Of a stretch of DNA of 5,300 nucleotides, positions 1 to 5,178 are shown one piece after another. Origin of the DNA: an uncultured Bacillota bacterium. GTDB taxonomy: Bacteria; Bacillota; Clostridia; Caldicoprobacterales; UBA3941. Within the stretch, counting starts at the first letter, position 1, and each line of letters begins with the position of its first letter. The position numbers and the translations under genes are program-made. The stretch covers positions 1 through 5,300 of the forward strand of contig CALGOY010000058.1 in the NCBI GenBank assembly GCA_937960725.1. Direction: 5' to 3'. The notes below the pieces were generated by a model that searched no databases, was not told where the DNA came from, and was given only the letters and a program-made list of their open reading frames with translations.

Positions 1-11
1 CTCTTCCGATC
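1..11. other. Illumina adapter remnant at contig end
   Basis: The first 11 bases, ctcttccgatc, are identical to the last bases of the TruSeq adapter before its final T (known from library chemistry). An exact 11-base match at the very edge of a sequence is unlikely by chance. I infer that this is untrimmed adapter carried into the assembly and not genomic DNA. It supplies two of the three bases of the stop codon of the neighbouring minus-strand gene. Confidence 0.85.
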
Positions 12-396
12 AGTGTTTGCGTACATGATATGCTTTTATTTTTTCAAAAGCTTCTTCCATAGCATAAACTATATTTTTTTGCTTAAGAGGCAGGATTAAG
101 TTTACAGCAAAAACAATGATTAGGATTGCGGCTATGCTAGCTGCGCTAGTAAGCCACAATTTATTTCTCTTTCTAGAGGCGTTGCTCGCTGTTAAACTGT
201 TGTGGACGGATTTGGCTAGCCTCTTGGGATATCCTGGATCTGGCATGGTGGCTTTTTTCAAACTGCGCACTCGCCTAACCGTATGAAAAAGCTCATCTAA
301 TTCTGATGAATTATATGATTTTCCATGGGCTTTAGGCTTTTTATCGGCGTTTAGACTGTCAATATAATCGGATAGCCTTTTTTGATTTTTATACAT
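10..396 (-). CDS. Membrane-anchored anti-sigma factor, C-terminally truncated by the contig end
   Basis: This is the probable partner that holds the adjacent ECF sigma factor inactive at the membrane. The ATG at 396 is chosen because AAGGAGG (412-406) lies 9 bases upstream. An ATG 13 codons further upstream has no such site and lies deeper in the sigma gene. The visible 128 residues comprise a polar cytoplasmic N-terminus (1-79) containing the helix ELDELFHTVRRVRSL (32-46), likely to bind sigma. One hydrophobic segment follows at about 80-104. After it comes an extracytoplasmic start, AMEEAFEKIKAYH, which resembles the opening of RseB/LolA-like sensor domains found on clostridial anti-sigma factors. 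The sensor domain itself is missing. The TGA at 12-10 is made from adapter bases 10-11 plus base 12, so it is artificial and the true protein is almost certainly longer. The gene overlaps the sigma gene by 8 bp, implying translational coupling. Confidence 0.8.
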   Translation of the reverse strand: MYKNQKRLSDYIDSLNADKKPKAHGKSYNSSELDELFHTVRRVRSLKKATMPDPGYPKRLAKSVHNSLTASNASRKRNKLWLTSAASIAAILIIVFAVNLILPLKQKNIVYAMEEAFEKIKAYHVRKH

Positions 397-970
397 ATTT
401 TCGCCCCTCCTTATAGTTTTTGAGTATATTGGCAAGATCTTTTAATGCCCGATATTGGATTACCCGGATGGTATTTTCTTTTTTTCCTATGATTCTGGCT
501 GTTTCAGCCACAGAATAGCCTTTGAGGATCCTCAGCTCCACAACCATCCTTCGCTCGTCGTTAAGCTCATTTAGAGCATTTTCAATCAACATTCTTTCTG
601 CGCTCATATCGGCAGGATCTTCCACAGCGACCTCTTTTGGATGCAACAGTTCAAAATCTATTTCAGTACCCAAGCGTTTTGTCCTACGCCATCTATCGCG
701 GATAATGTTTAATGCTACTACTTTTAGAAAACCGATATGTATCTCTTCGGTGATATTATTTTTTTGTATGTAAGAAAGAGCTTTTACATATGTTTCTTGG
801 GTAATATCTTCTGCTTCTTCACGATTTTGAACTTTATAATATACATAGCGGTATAGGGGCTCCCACGTGGAAGAACATAGCTTCTCTATTGATTCATAAT
901 CCTGATATCGATATCGGGCATTTTTTGAGTTTTTTATTTTAACCACCTTCATTCTTGACAAATATTCCAT
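389..970 (-). CDS. ECF-family RNA polymerase sigma factor (sigma-70 regions 2 and 4)
   Basis: This is an alternative sigma factor that directs RNA polymerase to its own promoter set, probably for envelope or extracytoplasmic stress. The 193 residues match the usual ECF size. Region 2 spans about 27-98, with EEAEDITQETYVKAL (51-65) as the region 2.2 core-binding helix and a basic DNA-contacting end, RDRWRRTKR (91-99). Region 4 spans about 127-183, with the helix-turn-helix GYSVAETARIIGKKENTIRV (151-170). There is no region 1 or 3, as expected for the family. The stop at 391-389 overlaps the anti-sigma start. The start is uncertain: neither the ATG at 970 nor the in-frame ATG at 952 has a well-spaced ribosome binding site, and the nearest purine-rich GAAAGG (1000-995) is about 24 bases from the ATG at 970. 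Confidence 0.93.
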   Translation of the reverse strand: MEYLSRMKVVKIKNSKNARYRYQDYESIEKLCSSTWEPLYRYVYYKVQNREEAEDITQETYVKALSYIQKNNITEEIHIGFLKVVALNIIRDRWRRTKRLGTEIDFELLHPKEVAVEDPADMSAERMLIENALNELNDERRMVVELRILKGYSVAETARIIGKKENTIRVIQYRALKDLANILKNYKEGRKYV

Positions 971-1007
971 GCCGTAGAATATTTTCTCAAATCGCCTTTC
1001 TAAATTT

Positions 1008-1037
1008 ATAAACGAATGAGGGCTAGAAAAAGTTACA
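1008..1037 (-). promoter_or_regulatory. Putative ECF-type autoregulatory promoter of the sigma/anti-sigma operon
   Basis: On the minus strand, TGTAAC (1037-1032) and CGTTTAT (1014-1008) are separated by 17 bp. An AAC-containing -35 and a CGT-containing -10 are the hallmarks of ECF promoters, and autoregulation is the rule for these operons. Transcription would begin near 1001, giving a leader of about 30 bases. An overlapping TATAAA could serve the housekeeping sigma, but it lacks a -35 box. Confidence 0.55.
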
Positions 1038-1085
1038 GGATTTTCTGCTTATTTTAGTTTTTCGTTTTATTAAAATTTTAATGGT

Positions 1086-1091
1086 TATAAT
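1086..1091 (+). promoter_or_regulatory. -10 box of the nitroreductase promoter
   Basis: A perfect TATAAT lies 47 bases upstream of the chosen start. The -35 is weak; the best candidate is TTCGTT at 1061-1066 with a 19-bp spacer. Transcription starting near 1098 would exclude the upstream in-frame ATG at 1094 as a start, supporting the one at 1139. Confidence 0.45.
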
Positions 1092-1138
1092 AATTGTGGA
1101 ACAATAGATTAATTATGGGAAAGAAAGGTGAATATGTA

Positions 1139-1729
1139 ATGGGACAAGCTTTTGAAGCCATATTAAAAAGACGTAGTATTAGAAAGTACAAGAGCGATGA
1201 AGTACCGAAGGATAAGATCAAAAAAGTTTTACAGGCGGCAAACTGGGCTCCCTCTAACGGTAATAGCCAACCCTGGGAGTTTATTGTTATAAGGGGTGAG
1301 TACGTAGGTAAGGTCTGTCAGATATTCTATGACTGGGCTAAAGATTATATTCCGAATGCTCCATATATTGCTCCGGACAAGAAGCCCGGAATGCTTAAGT
1401 ATGCAGAAAACTTAGGTGGAGCACCTATACATATTATTGTAACTTATGAGGTATATGACGATGAGGAAAAGACTGAGGAATCACTGATGGCGGCTAGTGC
1501 CGCAATTCAGAACCTATGTTTAGCAGCCTGGGAAGAGGGCTTGGGCACCGTGTGGATTGCTGGTTATGCTGCCAACTCTGAAAAGACAAGAAAGCTTTTA
1601 AATCTTAAGGAAGACCGAAAGATTGCGGGCATTATTCCTATAGGCTATCCTGATGAGGATCCGGCTCCGCCGCCAAGAAAGGATCCAGAGTTGATTGAAA
1701 AGGTTACATGGCTGGGCTTTGATTCTTAA
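1139..1729 (+). CDS. Nitroreductase-family FMN-dependent oxidoreductase
   Basis: This is a cytoplasmic flavoprotein expected to bind FMN, dimerise and use NAD(P)H to reduce nitro groups, quinones or similar acceptors; the physiological substrate cannot be read from sequence. The 196 residues are typical for the family. Family landmarks are RRSIRKY (11-17) and APSNGNSQPWEF (37-48), both expected to contact the FMN phosphate and ring. AAIQNLCLAAWEEGLGTVWI (121-140) is the core helix, and the C-terminal IIPIGYPDEDPAPPPRK (165-181) is the conserved tail seen in many anaerobe members. The start at 1139 has AAAGGTG (1124-1130) 8 bases upstream. Extension to the ATG at 1094 would add 15 residues with no family similarity. 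The gene appears to be monocistronic, bounded by its own -10 box and a strong terminator. Confidence 0.95.
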   Translation: MGQAFEAILKRRSIRKYKSDEVPKDKIKKVLQAANWAPSNGNSQPWEFIVIRGEYVGKVCQIFYDWAKDYIPNAPYIAPDKKPGMLKYAENLGGAPIHIIVTYEVYDDEEKTEESLMAASAAIQNLCLAAWEEGLGTVWIAGYAANSEKTRKLLNLKEDRKIAGIIPIGYPDEDPAPPPRKDPELIEKVTWLGFDS

Positions 1730-1738
1730 GAATAGATG

Positions 1739-1788
1739 AAAGGCTGTCAGAAGGGATTAACTTAACTTTTGACAGTCTTTTTATTTTT
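1739..1788 (+). terminator. Rho-independent terminator after the nitroreductase gene
   Basis: The arms at 1739-1753 and 1766-1780 pair over 15 positions, including the core GGCTGTCA/TGACAGTC and two G-T wobbles, with a 12-base loop. A T-rich tract (1778-1788) follows at once. It begins 9 bases past the stop codon. Confidence 0.9.
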
Positions 1789-1805
1789 AAAACCGGATAG
1801 GGTCT

Positions 1806-2072
1806 TTGCTAAAGTTGATAAAGAAGATGAGAAGGCTTATGCAGGAAATAAAAAGTCCTATGGCTATTGTTTATATTGCATTTCGTCCCAATATACCGGA
1901 TCGATATCTTCCGATAGAGGAAATTATAGATGAAGACTTTGCTGTTGCTACATTTTGCTACAATGACGTAGCTGCAGATCGGGAAGATAATTTTACTGAG
2001 GGGCTTGCTGGTTTATTAAAAAAGGCGATGAACGGGATGGAACCCATTTTCACAGCCGCTATGATTGGCTAA
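1806..2072 (+). CDS. Small unrecognised ORF, possibly a gene remnant
   Basis: I do not recognise this protein. The coordinates are outer limits. Candidate starts are TTG 1806, TTG 1815, ATG 1827, ATG 1839 (preceded by AGAAGG, but only 3 bases away) and ATG 1860. None has a well-placed ribosome binding site. From the last of these the product reads MAIVYIAFRPNIPDRYLPIE and continues through an acidic stretch (EEIIDEDF) to a helix-like tail ending in AAMIG. Composition is that of a plausible soluble protein, with one cysteine and no membrane segment or signal peptide. It follows a strong terminator by under 30 bases and I see no promoter between, so expression is doubtful. It could be the C-terminal scrap of a larger lost gene or a small genuine orphan. 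It lies 132 bases upstream of the maturase start. Confidence 0.35.
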   Translation: MLKLIKKMRRLMQEIKSPMAIVYIAFRPNIPDRYLPIEEIIDEDFAVATFCYNDVAADREDNFTEGLAGLLKKAMNGMEPIFTAAMIG

Positions 2073-2145
2073 GATTTATGGAGTTTATGAAAAGGCACAG
2101 GATAGTATAAAATATACTGTTTATGAGTTTTTTTGATAGATTTTA

Positions 2146-2154
2146 TGTTATAAT
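2146..2154 (+). promoter_or_regulatory. Extended -10 promoter of the radical SAM maturase gene
   Basis: TGTTATAAT matches the extended -10 pattern TGnTATAAT exactly, which explains how it could work without a clear -35 box. A start of transcription near 2161 leaves a leader of about 45 bases that contains the ribosome binding site. Just upstream, AGTATA-AAA-TATACT (2104-2118) is a short AT-only inverted repeat of unknown role. Confidence 0.6.
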
Positions 2155-2204
2155 AGGGATTGTTAAAAATAGAAGTTAATAAATTGCAGAGGAGATTGAA
2201 GTTG

Positions 2205-3302
2205 ATGCACAAACCATTCTCATTGCTTATAAAACCTGCATCGGCAGACTGTAACTTGCGGTGTGAGTATTGTTTTTATTTGGATAAACAAGCTCTTTAT
2301 CCTGATAGCCCCGTGCACAGGATGGATGAGGATGTATTAGAGGGAATGATAGCCAGCTATATGGCTACGGAGCAGCCGGTTTATTCTTTTGGATGGCAAG
2401 GGGGAGAGCCCAGCCTGATGGGAGTAGAGTTCTTTGAAAAAGTCGTCTCACTGCAGAAGAAGTATGCTAGGCCGGGTGTTCCGATAGCTAATGGATTTCA
2501 AACTAATGCAACTTTAATCAATGATGAGCTCGCTTCTTTATTTTCCCAATACAACTTCCTCGTAGGGGTTAGTCTGGATGGTCCGGAGGAGATTCACAAC
2601 TATTATAGAAAAAATGCTGGAGGCTTGGGAACCCATCAGGACGTGCTAAGGGGGATAGAGTGCCTTAGGCGCAATAAGGTTGAGTTTAATATTTTGACCT
2701 TAGTAAATTCTAAAAATGTTGGACGGGGTAAGGAAGTATACCAATATCTTAAGGAGATGGGGATTCGCTACCACCAATATATTCCCTGTGTAGAATTCGA
2801 CGACGAAGGCAATCCAATGCCATATACCATATCGGGGGAAGAATGGGGAGAATTTCTGTGCGAAATTTTTGACCAGTGGAGGGAAACGGATATTTATACG
2901 ATTTCAGTTAGGCTCTTCGATTCCATTTTGAACTTTTTAGTCGATGGAATATATACTACATGCCATCTCAGTGGAAACTGCTGTCAATATTTTGTAGTAG
3001 AGTATAACGGTGATATATATCCCTGTGATTTCTTTGTAACTAAAGACCTAAAGCTGGGCAACGTGATGGAAGATAGCTGGGATGATATGCTAAAATCTAA
3101 CAAGTATAAAAGCTTCGGACAGCAGAAAACCCAATGGAGCGATAGCTGCCAAGGCTGCAAATATCTATATATATGCTCGGGGGAAAGCATAGGCTGTATA
3201 AAGACTGCGATCCAAGGAAGCTCAGTTGGCTGTGTAGCGGCTGGCAGAAGTTTTTTGAATACGCCATGCCATATTTCCAAGAGCTGGCTTTATCCATATT
3301 AA
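2205..3302 (+). CDS. Anaerobic sulfatase-maturase-type radical SAM/SPASM protein, frameshifted near its C-terminus
   Basis: By family, this enzyme uses S-adenosylmethionine and iron-sulfur clusters to oxidise a Cys or Ser of a partner protein, classically to formylglycine in sulfatases; the real target is unknown. The ATG at 2205 follows AGAGGAGA (2188-2195) by 9 bases, though a TTG directly before it is possible. The radical SAM cluster motif is C16-x3-C20-x2-C23, followed by WQGGEP for SAM binding. The SPASM domain shows C253-x5-C259-x14-C274 and C315-x2-C318-x5-C324, the spacing I recall for the two auxiliary clusters of the characterised clostridial enzyme. After CSG (324-326) the frame changes. 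The remaining 39 residues to the stop at 3302 are unrelated to the family, which continues in the -1 frame. At least two cluster ligands are therefore missing from this product. The gene is likely inactive unless the shift is a sequencing error. Confidence 0.85.
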   Translation: MHKPFSLLIKPASADCNLRCEYCFYLDKQALYPDSPVHRMDEDVLEGMIASYMATEQPVYSFGWQGGEPSLMGVEFFEKVVSLQKKYARPGVPIANGFQTNATLINDELASLFSQYNFLVGVSLDGPEEIHNYYRKNAGGLGTHQDVLRGIECLRRNKVEFNILTLVNSKNVGRGKEVYQYLKEMGIRYHQYIPCVEFDDEGNPMPYTISGEEWGEFLCEIFDQWRETDIYTISVRLFDSILNFLVDGIYTTCHLSGNCCQYFVVEYNGDIYPCDFFVTKDLKLGNVMEDSWDDMLKSNKYKSFGQQKTQWSDSCQGCKYLYICSGESIGCIKTAIQGSSVGCVAAGRSFLNTPCHISKSWLYPY

Positions 3303-3436
3303 AAGAAAGGGAACGAACTGGTGTCGTTCCCAAATCGAACAAGCATAAATTATTTCCCGGGGATCAGATAGGCCGAAATGAGCCTTGTTTCTGTGGTAGT
3401 GGCAGGAAATACAAGAAATGCCATGGAGCCTTTTAA
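3180..3436 (+). pseudogene. Displaced C-terminus of the radical SAM maturase with SEC-C zinc motif
   Basis: This is the continuation of the preceding gene, readable one frame back from the G run at 3179-3183. It encodes [19 protein letters not shown], the usual end of the SPASM domain with its final cysteine. Next is a family-typical helical stretch, [20 protein letters not shown], then a linker. It ends with the SEC-C motif [20 protein letters not shown], a CxC...CH zinc site related to the SecA C-terminus and probably used for protein contacts. No start with a ribosome binding site precedes it, so it is not an independent gene. The stop at 3434-3436 is 4 bases from the end of the convergent methyltransferase gene. 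Together with 2205-3179 it reconstructs one protein of about 410 residues. The tail shows no further stops or shifts, so the break is recent or artefactual. Confidence 0.8.
3309..3331 (+). repeat. Perfect inverted repeat between the SPASM and SEC-C coding parts
   Basis: GGGAACGA (3309-3316) and TCGTTCCC (3324-3331) form a perfect 8-bp stem with a 7-base loop. It lies 6 bases after the premature stop and inside the linker of the displaced frame. No T tract follows on either strand, so it is not a standard intrinsic terminator. Confidence 0.6.
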
Positions 3437-3440
3437 CGGT

Positions 3441-4169
3441 TTATTTATATGCAACTACAACTGTTGCATAGGAAGAAGGAGTCCAGGGCTTTTCATCAAA
3501 GCCCCCATATAAGTCCCAGCTCTCAAATCCTGCTTCTTCTATCATAGATATGAGGTCGTCTTTGACAAGAGGGTATAGGGGAATGGAATTTTCATACTTT
3601 TCCCCTGGGACGGTGAGCAGGGTGTTGAAATAGACTATTTCTTCTTCAGGCCTGTAGTCGTACTTTCTTACGAAAGACAGGCCTATTTTTCTGTTTTCTA
3701 TAGTAGGCAGGGCGTCTATATTTTGCTCGATAATCCGGTCGTAATTAATGATTTGTATTATGGCCATGCCTTTACTATGTAAACGGGAATAAAAGCCACG
3801 GAGGGCTTTTAGAATTTCCTCCTTCCCGATTAGGTGTACTAGGGAATTGCCTATGCATATAAGGGCATCGAATTTTTCGAACAAAATAGAATCGAGGCTT
3901 TGCATATCCCCTTGGATGACGGTATAATTGAGCTTATTAGCTTTTGCTTTAGCTTGTGCAGCTTCTACCATAGCTAAATCCAGATCCACTCCTGTCATTT
4001 GGTAGCCTTTTTCTGCAAGGGCCTGTAGATAATTGCCCGAGCCACAGGCTACGTCGAGAACAGAGCGGACTTTATGCTTTATAAAGCGTTTTGTGAAAAA
4101 TTCAACAGCCTTATCTGATGCCGGAAATATATAGTCATAATATTTGCTTATCTGCTGATAAAAGCCCAT
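3441..4169 (-). CDS. Class I SAM-dependent methyltransferase
   Basis: This is a cytoplasmic methyltransferase of 242 residues with a Rossmann-type fold. The substrate is not deducible; relatives with this architecture act on small molecules, and some on RNA or protein. Motif I is VLDVACGSGNYL (37-48), the SAM-binding glycine loop. The acidic ribose-binding residue lies in GVDLD (60-64). GDMQSL (87-92) is the adenine-contacting acidic loop, and FDALICIGNSLVHL (100-113) is motif IV. The C-terminal half (about 140-242) holds strands typical of the substrate-side cap. The ATG at 4169 is 2 bases after the stop of the DUF1292 gene. GAGGAGG (4189-4183) sits 13 bases before it, inside the last codons of that gene, so the two are cotranscribed and probably translationally coupled. 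The end faces the maturase gene with a gap of 4 bases. Confidence 0.9.
   Translation of the reverse strand: MGFYQQISKYYDYIFPASDKAVEFFTKRFIKHKVRSVLDVACGSGNYLQALAEKGYQMTGVDLDLAMVEAAQAKAKANKLNYTVIQGDMQSLDSILFEKFDALICIGNSLVHLIGKEEILKALRGFYSRLHSKGMAIIQIINYDRIIEQNIDALPTIENRKIGLSFVRKYDYRPEEEIVYFNTLLTVPGEKYENSIPLYPLVKDDLISMIEEAGFESWDLYGGFDEKPWTPSSYATVVVAYK
3448..3470. repeat. Inverted repeat at the convergent gene junction
   Basis: TATGCAAC (3448-3455) and GTTGCATA (3463-3470) are perfect complements around a 7-base loop, within the final codons of the methyltransferase gene. Neither strand has a following T run, so a role as an intrinsic terminator is unlikely. It is the only stem I see at this convergent junction. 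Confidence 0.5.
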
Positions 4170-4171
4170 TT

Positions 4172-4507
4172 TTAGTATTTATCCTCCTCATCAAAACTAT
4201 AATCATCTTCAAATTCATCGTAGTAATCCTCTTCTGCTTCGGTATATAGGGCTTCTACTGTTCTTATCAGCTCGTCTATCTTCTCTTCCTCTACAGGTAT
4301 AAATTCTTCAGTATCTCCATCCACAACAACTTTCATGACGTATAGTTCGCCACAACCACAATCGCAATCATCGTCGTGTTCATCATCCTCTACTGGTGCT
4401 AGAAGGGCATATTCTTCGTTATCATGGAGGAAATAATCTAATATCTCCATTTTAAGCTCATTGCCCTCTTCATCAGTAAACAGCAAAATATCTCTTTCAT
4501 TCTCCAT
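4172..4507 (-). CDS. DUF1292 (YrzB-type) small acidic protein with a CxCxC cluster
   Basis: The function of this family is unknown. The 111-residue protein begins MENERDILLFTDEEGNELKM, which matches the DUF1292 pattern of a short strand, a DEEGNE-like turn and another strand, then EEYALLAPVE. The middle is an acidic, histidine- and cysteine-containing insert, DDEHDDDCDCGCGE (41-54, Cys 48, 50, 52), which looks able to bind a metal. After it come the strands LYVMKVVVDGDTEEFIPVEE. The tail (about 93-111) is almost entirely Asp, Glu and aromatic residues. The start at 4507 has AGGAAGG (4520-4514) 6 bases upstream, and the predicted promoter starts transcription near 4541, excluding the ATG at 4588. 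In Bacillus, yrzB lies beside the Holliday-junction resolvase gene yrrK. Here the partner is a methyltransferase gene instead. Confidence 0.88.
   Translation of the reverse strand: MENERDILLFTDEEGNELKMEILDYFLHDNEEYALLAPVEDDEHDDDCDCGCGELYVMKVVVDGDTEEFIPVEEEKIDELIRTVEALYTEAEEDYYDEFEDDYSFDEEDKY
4183..4189 (-). promoter_or_regulatory. Ribosome binding site of the methyltransferase inside the upstream gene
   Basis: GAGGAGG is also read as the Glu-Glu codons of the final EEDKY of the DUF1292 protein. It lies 13 bases before the methyltransferase ATG, slightly long for an optimal spacing, and the upstream stop codon falls between the two. Ribosomes finishing the first gene would uncover or hand over to this site. 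Confidence 0.7.
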
Positions 4508-4547
4508 AATTAACCTTCCTTTCTTTGGCAATACTTGCCGTGCTTTC

Positions 4548-4576
4548 ATTCTACAATATCTTACCTCATCAGGCAA
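4548..4576 (-). promoter_or_regulatory. Housekeeping promoter of the DUF1292-methyltransferase operon
   Basis: On the minus strand, TTGCCT (4576-4571) and TAGAAT (4553-4548) are separated by exactly 17 bp, close to the sigma-A consensus. The expected transcript start near 4541 leaves a leader of about 34 bases. Confidence 0.7.
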
Positions 4577-4588
4577 TCCTTTAAACAA

Positions 4589-4604
4589 AATTTTATATAA
4601 AATT
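4589..4604. promoter_or_regulatory. Perfect 16-bp AT palindrome between divergent promoters
   Basis: AATTTTATATAAAATT is its own reverse complement. It lies 4 bp from the -35 of the plus-strand promoter and 12 bp from the -35 of the minus-strand promoter, where a shared regulator or an UP-element-like contact could act. It may equally be chance in AT-rich DNA. Confidence 0.35.
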
Positions 4605-4608
4605 ATTG

Positions 4609-4637
4609 TTGGTTATAGCTTCCAAAAGCAGTATAAT
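4609..4637 (+). promoter_or_regulatory. Housekeeping promoter of the PspC-domain gene
   Basis: TTGGTT (4609-4614) and a perfect TATAAT (4632-4637) are separated by 17 bp. Transcription would start near 4644, about 34 bases before the GTG start codon. Confidence 0.75.
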
Positions 4638-4677
4638 AAATATATTAAAAAGATTGATAGAAAGGGGCTGCTAGATT

Positions 4678-5130
4678 GTGCAGAAAAAATTATATCGCTC
4701 TAGGACGCAGAGGGTATTTGCTGGTGTGTGTGGGGGAATTGCTGAGTATTTCAATATAGACGTGACACTGGTTAGGTTAGTTTGGGTTATATTAACTTTA
4801 CCCGGTTTATTTCCGGGGCTTTTGTTGTACATTGTAGCCGCTCTTATAATCCCCGAAGGCACTAATGCTTATACAGGCTATGAACAGGGGGATGCCGTAA
4901 ACTCAAATAGTTTCTACGGTGAATTTAAAGACTATCATGTTAACGATGGGCGCAATAAAGTTTACTTAATAATTGGATTAATCTTGATAATTGCAGGAGG
5001 AATGGCACTTTTTAGGAATTTATTTCCATCGATATGGGTATCAATACGATCTTTGTTTAAGGAACTTGTATTTCCTATTTTTCTTATAGTGTTAGGCGGG
5101 GCAATTATATATTCAGCAACTAGGAAATAA
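4678..5130 (+). CDS. PspC-domain membrane protein
   Basis: This 150-residue membrane protein starts with a PspC domain (about 1-61). It shows the family pattern KLYRSRTQRVFAGVCGGIAE (4-23), then FNIDVTLVRLVWV leading into a first membrane segment (about 33-57) and the closing ALIIPEG. Two more hydrophobic segments lie at about 95-113 and 129-146, separated by a short loop; similar extra helices occur in LiaF-like proteins. PspC proteins take part in membrane-stress sensing, and in Firmicutes they often lie near LiaRS-type systems, but no partner is visible here. The start codon is GTG at 4678, supported by AAAGGGG (4661-4667) 10 bases upstream; no in-frame ATG lies near. It is transcribed divergently from the DUF1292 operon from its own promoter. 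Confidence 0.92.
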   Translation: MQKKLYRSRTQRVFAGVCGGIAEYFNIDVTLVRLVWVILTLPGLFPGLLLYIVAALIIPEGTNAYTGYEQGDAVNSNSFYGEFKDYHVNDGRNKVYLIIGLILIIAGGMALFRNLFPSIWVSIRSLFKELVFPIFLIVLGGAIIYSATRK

Positions 5131-5154
5131 ATTAAAAATAAATTTTTTTTATTT
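5125..5154 (+). terminator. Possible weak AT-only terminator after the PspC gene
   Basis: AAATAAA (5125-5131, overlapping the stop codon) can pair with TTTATTT (5148-5154), and AAAAAT with ATTTTT inside it, over a run of eight T (5143-5150). The stem has no G-C pairs, so it is a marginal terminator. Confidence 0.25.
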
Positions 5155-5178
5155 AGGTAACAATATTATTATGAATTT

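Noticed and set aside
522..773. Plus-strand ORF inside the sigma factor gene
   Set aside because: It is antisense to a clear sigma factor and its translation, rich in Ser, Ile and Arg with no motif, is a frame shadow.
1769..1774. Consensus TTGACA as a -35 box for the small ORF at 1806
   Set aside because: It is part of the right arm of the terminator stem and no acceptable -10 lies 16-18 bp downstream.
2104..2118. AGTATA-AAA-TATACT as a terminator for the small ORF
   Set aside because: The stem has only one G-C pair per arm, the loop is 3 bases and the T run begins about 10 bases later, so it does not fit an intrinsic terminator.
3174..3190. Programmed -1 ribosomal frameshift in the maturase gene
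   Set aside because: The five-G run could allow Gly-tRNA slippage, but there is no canonical X-XXY-YYZ heptamer. There is also no well-placed upstream Shine-Dalgarno-like stimulator and no stem 5-9 bases downstream, and the shifted product would still lack the expected cysteine. Mutation or sequence error is simpler.
2984..3342. Two minus-strand ORFs opposite the end of the maturase gene
   Set aside because: Both are antisense to a recognisable SPASM domain, have no ribosome binding site and show no protein-like motifs.
3173..3436. The maturase tail as an independent 87-residue gene
   Set aside because: The ATG at 3173 overlaps the upstream frame within the SPASM motif and has no ribosome binding site, and the peptide is plainly the second half of one conserved domain.
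4461..4862. ORFs antisense to the DUF1292 and PspC genes
   Set aside because: They cross the divergent promoter region or lie opposite conserved coding sequence, and lack starts with ribosome binding sites.
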